Shown: one piece after another, positions 57,285-64,000 of the stretch
How positions within the stretch are numbered: position 1 is the first letter of the stretch
How the letters are laid out: every line of letters begins with the position of its first letter
Assembly: GCA_026874595.1 (NCBI GenBank)
Contig: CM049307.1
Span: 73,384,643-73,448,642, forward strand
Origin: Sipunculus nudus
Lineage: Eukaryota; Annelida; Sipuncula; Golfingiida; Sipunculidae
Reading direction: 5' to 3'
DNA length: 64,000 bases
Translations under genes and position numbers: made by a program
Notes under the pieces: model-generated
What the model saw: the letters and a program-made list of their open reading frames with translations, nothing else
Database searches by the model: none
Told to the model about the DNA's origin: nothing

Positions 57285-59396
57285 TGGCTCATTTTTAGCA
57301 AACCTGTGAGCTTATGCGATGGCCCAGCGTCGTCCGTCCGCCGTCAGCCGTCCGCCGTCATGTGAACTGCTGCACCCTCATTTTTGGTTGACCTCTGACC
57401 TTTCCTTGCTGCCCAGTGTCCATTTGTGCGTCTGTTTCCACACATAAACCCACATATCTCCGGAACTGTTTGACTGATCAGGCTAAAATATTGCATAAAT
57501 GTAGCCCTTTGATAGCTTTATAACATACACAAAAAAATGGTGGCGCCACCTGCAACCATTTATGCACAGCATCAATCTGTTGATCTGCCTTGGGATAAAA
57601 TCACTCATATCTCTGCAGTGGTTTGACTTATCCACCTGAAATTTTGCAGGTTTATACATCCTGGACAGCTTTCTCGATTTTATGACAGGTGGCGCCACCT
57701 ACATTCACGTTTACTCTGTGGACATCCAAGCTCATAGTTGGGAACCGTTTGACCGATTGGGCCAAAATTTTGCTTGTGTATAGATCTCACATAGCTCTTC
57801 TTCATAGACAAAACTGGTGGCGCCACCTGCAAACGCTTATGCACAGCATCAATCTGTTGATCTGCCTTGGGATAAAATCACTCATATCTCAGCAGTGGTT
57901 TGATTTATCCACCTGAAATTTTGCAGGTTTATACATCCTGGACAGCTTTCTCAATTTTATGACAGGTGGCGCCACCTACATTCATGTTTACTCTGCAGAC
58001 ATCCAAGCTCATATCTTGGGAACTGTTTGACTGATTGGGCCAAAATTTTGCATGTGTATAGATTTTACATAGCTCTTCATCATAGGCAAAACTGGTGGCG
58101 CCATCTGCAACCACTTATGCACAGCGTCCATCTGTTGATCTGCCTTTGGATAAAATCACTCATATTTCAGCAGTGGTTTGACTTATCCACCTGAAATTTT
58201 GCAGGTTTATACATCATGGACAACTTTCTCCATTTATATCAGGTGGCGCCACCTACATTAGCATTTACTCTGCAGACATCCAAGCTCATATCTAGGGAAC
58301 CATTTGACTGATTGGGCCAAAATTTTGCATGTGTATAGATCTTACATAGCTCTTCATCATAGGCAAAACTGGTGGCGCCAACTGCAACCGCTTATGCACA
58401 GCATCAATCTGTTGATCTGCCTTGGGCCTTGGTTTGATTTATCCACCTGAAATTTTGCAGGTTTATACATCCTGGACAGCTTTCTCCATTTTATGACAGG
58501 TGGCGCCACCTACATTCACGTTTACTCTGCAGACATCCAAGTTCATATCTCGGGAACCGTTTGAACGATTGGGCCAAAATTTTGCTTGTCTATAGATCTC
58601 ACATAGCTCTTTATCATAGACAAAACTGGTGGCGCCACCTGCAACCGCTTATGCACAGCATCAATCTGTTGATCTGCCTTGGGATAAAATCACTCATATC
58701 TCAGCAGTGGTTTGACTTATCCACCTGAAATTTTGCAGGTTTATACATCCTGGACAGCTTTCTCAATTTTATGACAGGTGGCGCCACCTACATTCACGTT
58801 TACTCTGCAGACATCCAAGCTCATATCTCGATACCGGTTGACCGATTGGGCAAAAATTTTGCATGTGTATAGATCTCACATAGCTCTTCATCATAGACAA
58901 AACTGGTGGCGCCACCTGCAATCGCTTTTGCACAGCATCAATCTGTTAATCTGCCTTTGGATAAAATCACTCATATCTCAGCAGTGGTTTGACTTATCCA
59001 CCTGAAATTTTGCAGGTTTATACATCCAGTACAATTTCTTGATTTTATGACAGGTGGCACCACCTACATTCACGTTTAAGCTGCAGACATCCATGCTAAT
59101 ATGCAACACACCACGCTCTGTTCCCCTTGCCACTTAATCCATGCCTCACTTCACCCGTCCCACTCTGATTTCTGCGGATACACATAGTGGCTTGTTGACT
59201 ACCCATATTCTGGTTTTAAAATGTCATAGTCCGAAACTTGCAGTTCAGAAACATCCATTTTGCTGAAATAATAATGACTAAGGTAGATATGCAGGACTTA
59301 GGAGGATCAATATTAAATTTTAAAAATAAACCTCCATTCATACTCCTAAACTTTGCACAGGTTCGCATTAGGCCTGTAGGCCTTGTTTATTCTAAA
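57285..59396 (+). mobile_element. Element with AACCTGTG/CACAGGTT ends, copy 1
   Basis: Starts 'AACCTGTGAGCTTATGCGAT' with a CGTCCGTCCGCCGTC leader and ends 'GCACAGGTTCGCATTAGGCC' then 'TGTAGGCCTTGTTT'. It encloses a long GGTGGCGCCACC array. The inverted AACCTGTG / CACAGGTT pair marks the ends. No transposase. Confidence 0.7.
57490..59215 (-). repeat. GGTGGCGCCACC dimer array, copy 6 (longest)
   Basis: Twelve monomers, alternating types. Palindromes (exact or with a single change) lie at about 57540, 57689, 57815, 57964, 58094, 58243, 58372, 58499, 58626, 58778, 58906 and 59049, alternating by about 127 and 149 bp, a dimer of about 276 bp. One type continues CTGCAAC, the other CTACATT. The right end (59160-59215) has the 'TGCGGATACACATAGTGGCT' start motif in minus orientation. 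Confidence 0.9.
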
Positions 59397-59487
59397 AGTT
59401 GACAGAAAATATAAGTTTTCAGTGGGAAACTGTCTCAATAAGATATTAAAAAAAAATATAAATATTTTTTACATTTATTTTGTGGAG

Positions 59488-59602
59488 CTGTCCTGGTGGC
59501 AAGAAATTCATACCCCGTAATGTTTACCTTGAAGACCTGGTCAGTGATGATGTTTACATTGTGAACCGGAATGAGAGGCAAGGGCATTTAGGTTTTCCAT
59601 GA
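59488..59602 (+). CDS. Candidate orphan coding exon
   Basis: Unique DNA between two repeat elements. The frame starting one base after a TGGAG acceptor reads CPGGKKFIPRNVYLEDLVSD, then DVYIVNRNERQGHLGFP and a TGA at 59600. The residues look like a globular, conserved C-terminus rather than noise, but I do not recognise it. If an exon, it may be the last exon of the plus-strand gene (using an alternative end to exon 4, though the phase does not fit the obvious donor) or part of another gene. Confidence 0.3.
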
Positions 59603-59804
59603 TAATTGTCTGGATTCTATCGTTGGACGTATAAAGAATAGGTTGATGTGAGGAACACATGAAAGATTTATTAAATGTACGTTGCAAGGAAACTGTTCCT
59701 GAAGAAAGAAACAGAAATATGCATACCTCGTAAGTAGCAGAAGCTGACCCAGCAGGACTCCATGCAGAGGGTCCATATCCTATTTTCAGTCACCGCAACC
59801 TTTT

Positions 59805-62706
59805 TTTAGCTAACCTGTGAGCTTATACGATGGTGTGGCGTCGTCCAGCATCCGACGTCCGGCGTCTGTACATTAACCCATACTATCTTGGAAACGGCAA
59901 GAATTAGCATCACAAAATTTTATGCATAAAATTAGTCATCTAAAAAACTCTATCGGATTTTGCTTATTTTTTGGCTAACTGCATTTTCTTAGATTTTATA
60001 GGAAAAAAAGCTAAAAAAGCTTAAAAAATCTTCATCTCCGAATCTGTTCAGCCAAATTGTCCAGTATTTTACAGAAATGATTCCTGGAACAATCTCTCTC
60101 AATTTTTTTCGAATGGTTTAAGTTCAGTGATTTTTGGCCAAGTTACAGGTTCCAAGTTGAACTTAGTCATCTGTCCAAAAAAGCATACTTAAATTTCAGT
60201 CTCAGAAATGGCTTGAGCTATCATCACCAAATTTTATGCCAATGTTGGTCACATGAGTCATATCTGAAATTGAGGTATTGGTGGCGCCACCTGCATCGGC
60301 CTTTTTTGTACGGGGGTCATCAGTGCCCGTATCATACTGACAGCTACAAATAACTTCTTCTCTGAAATGAAATGGCCAAATTGTTTAATATCACACAGAA
60401 ATGATCCTAGGGTACTGCTTTCTGAAGTTTGTACAAATGGTCTCAGTTCAGTGACTTATGGCTAAGTTATGGGAAGCTGAATTTAGTCATATGCCATAAC
60501 AGCCCATTTCAGCTAAGTGGCTACAAAAATCTTCTTCTCAAAAATCACTGGGCCAAATTCTTAAATCTCACACATTAATTATCCTTATATGTTGATAATT
60601 CAAGTTTGTTCAAATGGTCTCAGTTCAGTGACTTTTGGCTGAGTTATGGGAAGCTGAATTTAGTCATATGCCATAACAGCCCATGTTAGCTAAGTGGCTA
60701 CAAAGAACTGCTTCTCTGCTCCCTGAATCATTCTTATAATAATTGTCTTTTATGGTTCCAAAAAATGAATTATGGCTGAATTATAAAGATTGAATTGAGT
60801 CATTTTACCATATATGTTAGCTGTGTGAAGCAGATACATCTAGCCTAGCACCAGTTTATCAGCATCCATTACATCATGCCTCTAGACATTTAGATTTCAG
60901 GTTATCTATGGAAAATATTGACAAGAATGTTTTTTAAAAGCTTTTAAAAAATGTAGATTTATGATATTACATATCATCTGAACACTTACTCATAATTTCT
61001 CAGGAATAGCAGGAGCTACCATCCCCAAATTTTATGCAATTATCTGTCACATATCAAATGTTGATGGATTAAGCTTATTTTTGCTATCTGCATTTACTTT
61101 GATTTTACAAGGAAAAAGCTGAAAAAAACTTTAAAAGTCTTCTTCCTGTTAACAGTCTAGCCAAATTGTTCAATATTTTACAGAAATGATCCCAGAGGCA
61201 AGCCCTCTCAAGTTTGTTCAATGGTTTGCATTTGATGAATTTTAGTGGTGTTACACGAATTAGAACAGTCATTTGGCTTATTAAGCATACTGACATAATA
61301 ATCTCAGAAATGACAGAACCCAGCATTACCAAGTATTGTGCATATTTTGGTCACATGACTCATATTTGAAGTTGCAGATTTTGTGGTGCCACCTACATTG
61401 ACCTTTTTTTTTATGGGCAAAAACCTCATAATTTTAGCCTCTTTCAGCTTAAAATGTTTATGATGAAACTGTCAAGTTGAATTGTTCAATTTTTCAAAAG
61501 AAATATCCTAGGACATGGTTCTTTCAGTCATATCAGAAAAGCTTAAGTTGGTCTTATGGCCATTATTATGTCTATTTCAAACTGAGGACTGCAAAACTGT
61601 TCTTCTACAAATTATTGTTTCAATTATAACTTCTGTAACATTGCACAAAAATTATACTTAGGTGGCCTTTGTTCAAGTTTACTTGAATGATTTTTGGCAG
61701 AATTATTGGACCTTTAACAGTGAAAGAACTGCATCTTTTGTTATTTTAGATATTTTGATAAAAAGTTTATGAATATGTCAGCTTAAAAAAAAGGCATTTT
61801 AGCCAAAGTCTTTCAGTATGTGTAAACAGATTTACCAACAGGCCAAGATTGTGTTTGTATCTTTAAATAGGTTGAGAAACTGCCAACTGTTTCAGATTTG
61901 GCAACAGATCAAGAATTCATTCAGTGCAGCCAGATATAGGTCAAGAGTTCAGTCAGTGCAGCCAGACTTAGGTCAAGAGTTCAGTCAGTGCAGCCAAGCA
62001 CAAGGCATGTGATCACCTCATGGGTGACATGTGAACACCTCATGGCCACCATGTGATCACCTCATGAATGTCATGCCCTTCAGGGCTGCATGTGGACTAC
62101 CAACTGTGTCAGATTATGCAACAGGTCAAGAGTTCACTGAATGCAGACAGGTCCAGGTCGAAAGTTCACTCAGTCTAGCCAGGTGCAGGTCATGAGTTCA
62201 CTTAGTGCAGTAGCCTGAGCCAGCTAGCAAATTTGTCACAGTTCACTCAGGGCAACTGCCTTTCTCACCTAAGCCTGGTCAGCCCCATGCATCAGACTCA
62301 AGGTAAGTTTGATGTATTGGCCTGATATTTTGACCTGTCTATGTTTCTTTGTTGGCTTTCTCGTTCACAAGACAGGTGTCGCCACCTACAATGGCTTTTG
62401 CACAGTTTATGTGCCTTCTTATTTCTACAGAGGAATTTGATATATCAGCCTAAAATTGGGCATATGTATATATCTCTGATAGCTTAGTTGTATACAAGAC
62501 TGGTGGTGCCAGCTACAATCATTTTTGTGTTGTGTGCACCCATGCCAGAATTTCAGCAGTGATGTTTGTGTAATTGTTTCTTATTCAAAATGTTAAGTAC
62601 TTGCATTGTTCATATACATGAGAAGTAATGGTCCAGCATTGAAGCATTATACCTGGTGTATTTCCCAATGCACAGGTTCCCACTAGGCCTGTAAGCCTTG
62701 TTTAAG
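59805..62706 (+). mobile_element. Element with AACCTGTG/CACAGGTT ends, copy 2
   Basis: Starts 'AGCTAACCTGTGAGCTTATA' with 'GCGTCGTCC', contains two to three diverged copies of a 'TCCAAGTTGAACTTAGTCAT' / 'GCCAAATTGTT' block, and ends 'CACAGGTTCCCACTAGGCCT' then 'GTAAGCCTTGTTT'. Non-coding. Confidence 0.7.
61905..62200 (+). repeat. About 29-bp tandem repeats and flanking CATG-rich repeats
   Basis: 'AGGTCAAGAGTTCAGTCAGT' followed by 'GCAGCCAGA' occurs three to four times; then 'ATGTGATCACCTCATG' blocks repeat three times, and a degenerate set follows to 62200. Confidence 0.8.
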
Positions 62707-62738
62707 TATTAGATGTATATCCCAATTAGAGATTTTAT

Positions 62739-62769
62739 TATGCCCCCGCCACAAAGTGGCCGGGGCATA
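62739..62769. repeat. 31-bp palindrome at the start of an array
   Basis: TATGCCCC.GCCAC, a three-base AAA loop, then GTGGC.GGGGCATA: 14-bp arms with one mismatch. It could fold into a strong hairpin. It is followed by the tandem array. Confidence 0.85.
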
Positions 62770-62800
62770 TAGTTTTACCCATGTCCGTCATTCAATCCTT

Positions 62801-64000
62801 CCGAAATCAAACAGTTGTACAGACTTTTTTTCGCAATGCCTGCAGATATTGGCCTGATTTGTGGTGTGTGGGCAGATATAGACCAGTTACAGATTGAGTT
62901 CGCGTTTCCTCCCGGTTGACCTACTTATGACCGTTTTACGGCTCCTTAGCTTAGAAAATTTCATGAAAAATAGAAATATTCATGACAGATACACATGTAC
63001 GGACTTTTTTCGCAATGCCTGCTGATATTGGCCTGATTTTTGGTGTGTGGGCAGATATAGACCAGTTACAGATCGAGTTCGCGTTTCGTCCCAGTTGACC
63101 TATTTAGACCATTTTACAGCTCCTGAACATTGAAAATTTCATGAAAAATATGAAATTTCTTGACAAATACAAATGTACAGACTTTTTTTTGCAATGCCTG
63201 CAGATATTGGCCTGATTTTTGGTGTGTCAGCAGATATTGACCAGTTACAGATCGCGTTCACGTTTCGTTCCAGTTGACCTTCTTTTGACTGTTTTACGGC
63301 TCCTAAACTTAGAAAATTTCATGAAAAATAGAAATTTTCATGACAAATACACTTGTACAGACTTTTCTTTGCAATACCTGCAGATATTGGCCTGATTTTT
63401 GGTGTGTGGGCAGATAATGACCAGTTACAGATCGAGTTCAAGTTTTGTCCCAGTTGACCTACTTTTGACTGTTTGACGGTGCTCTAACATAGAAAATTTC
63501 ATAAAAAAGTGCACATGTATGGACTTTTTTCGCAGTTCCTGCAGATACGGGCCTGATTTTTGTTGTGTAGGCAGATAATGACCAGTTACAGATCGAGTTC
63601 TTGTTTTGTCCCAGTTGACCTACTTTTGACCATTTGACTGCTCCTGAACATAGAAAGTTTTATGAAAAATAGAAATTTTCATAACAAATGCACATGTACT
63701 GACTTTTTTTCCTCAATGCCTGCAGATACCACCCTGATTTTTTATGTGTGGGCAGATAATGACAGTTACAGATCGAGTTCGCGTTTCGTCCCGGTTGACC
63801 TACTTTTGATTGTTTTACGGCTCCTACACATAGAAAATTACATGAAAGACAGAAATTTTTATGGAAAATACCCATGTATGGACTTTTTTTCACAATGCCT
63901 GCTTATACTGGCATGATTTTTGGTGTGTTGTAGATAATGACCCGTTACAGATCGAGTTTGCATTTTGCCCTTGTTGACATTCTTTTGACCATACGACACC
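62801..64000 (+). repeat. About 180-bp tandem array, seven units, runs off the window
   Basis: Units marked by 'CGCAATGCCTGCAGATATTG', 'GGCCTGATTTTTGGTGTGTG' and 'ACCAGTTACAGATCGAGTTC' at about 62833, 63012, 63191, 63371, 63530, 63713 and 63893. Open frames on both strands near 63660-63916 are array artefacts. The array is cut by the window end. Confidence 0.9.

Noticed and set aside
57483-59005. Several open frames with MAPPTFTFTL... or similar starts
   Set aside because: They recur because the GGTGGCGCCACC monomer recurs; they are translations of the repeat.

Overview
The window looks like nuclear DNA of an animal, most likely a bivalve mollusc. It is AT-rich and intron-rich, has no operons, and is full of dispersed elements with internal tandem repeats (CCGT-rich leaders, GGTGGCGCCACC monomers, AGGTCA-rich monomers) of a kind I associate with bivalve genomes. 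The bivalve assignment is inference; no species call is made. Most of the 64 kb is intron and repeat, and the real coding sequence is a small part split into short exons.

Region 1 (about 200-14600, minus strand) holds a complete six-exon gene for the mitochondrial peptidyl-tRNA hydrolase MRPL58/ICT1. I assembled it by matching splice sites and phases; it gives 204 codons with the catalytic GGQ. A dead LINE sits antisense in its fourth intron, and its first intron carries several repeat families. A GC-box lies just upstream of exon 1.

Region 2 (23502-35517, possibly to about 37.3 kb, minus strand) holds a two-coding-exon gene for a CapA / PGA_cap-type protein, a family best known from bacterial poly-gamma-glutamate capsule loci. 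Its 374-codon frame is split by a 10.9 kb intron that contains a 16-bp minisatellite, a LINE lacking its reverse transcriptase core, and two further element families.

Region 3 (40563-57119, plus strand) holds a modelled four-exon gene for an acidic/lysine-rich, probably nuclear protein that I do not recognise. A possible extra exon lies at 59488-59602. In its last large intron, on the opposite strand, lie three tandem copies (43.5, 50.4 and 55.5 kb) of an intronless 106-codon gene. Each copy has a TATA box about 100 bp upstream of the ATG and, exactly 48 nt after the stop codon, a 16-nt hairpin matching the 3' stem-loop of replication-dependent histone mRNAs. The protein is not a recognisable histone: it is acidic, has no proline and looks wholly helical. 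This is the most interesting object in the window.

Region 4 (57.2-64 kb) is almost entirely repeats: two elements with AACCTGTG / CACAGGTT ends, an array of palindromic GGTGGCGCCACC monomers, and a palindrome-led array of about 180-bp units that runs off the end of the window. Comparison of the duplicated units at 44.9-49.4 kb and 53.9-55.1 kb gives an empty-site view of one 3.2 kb element.
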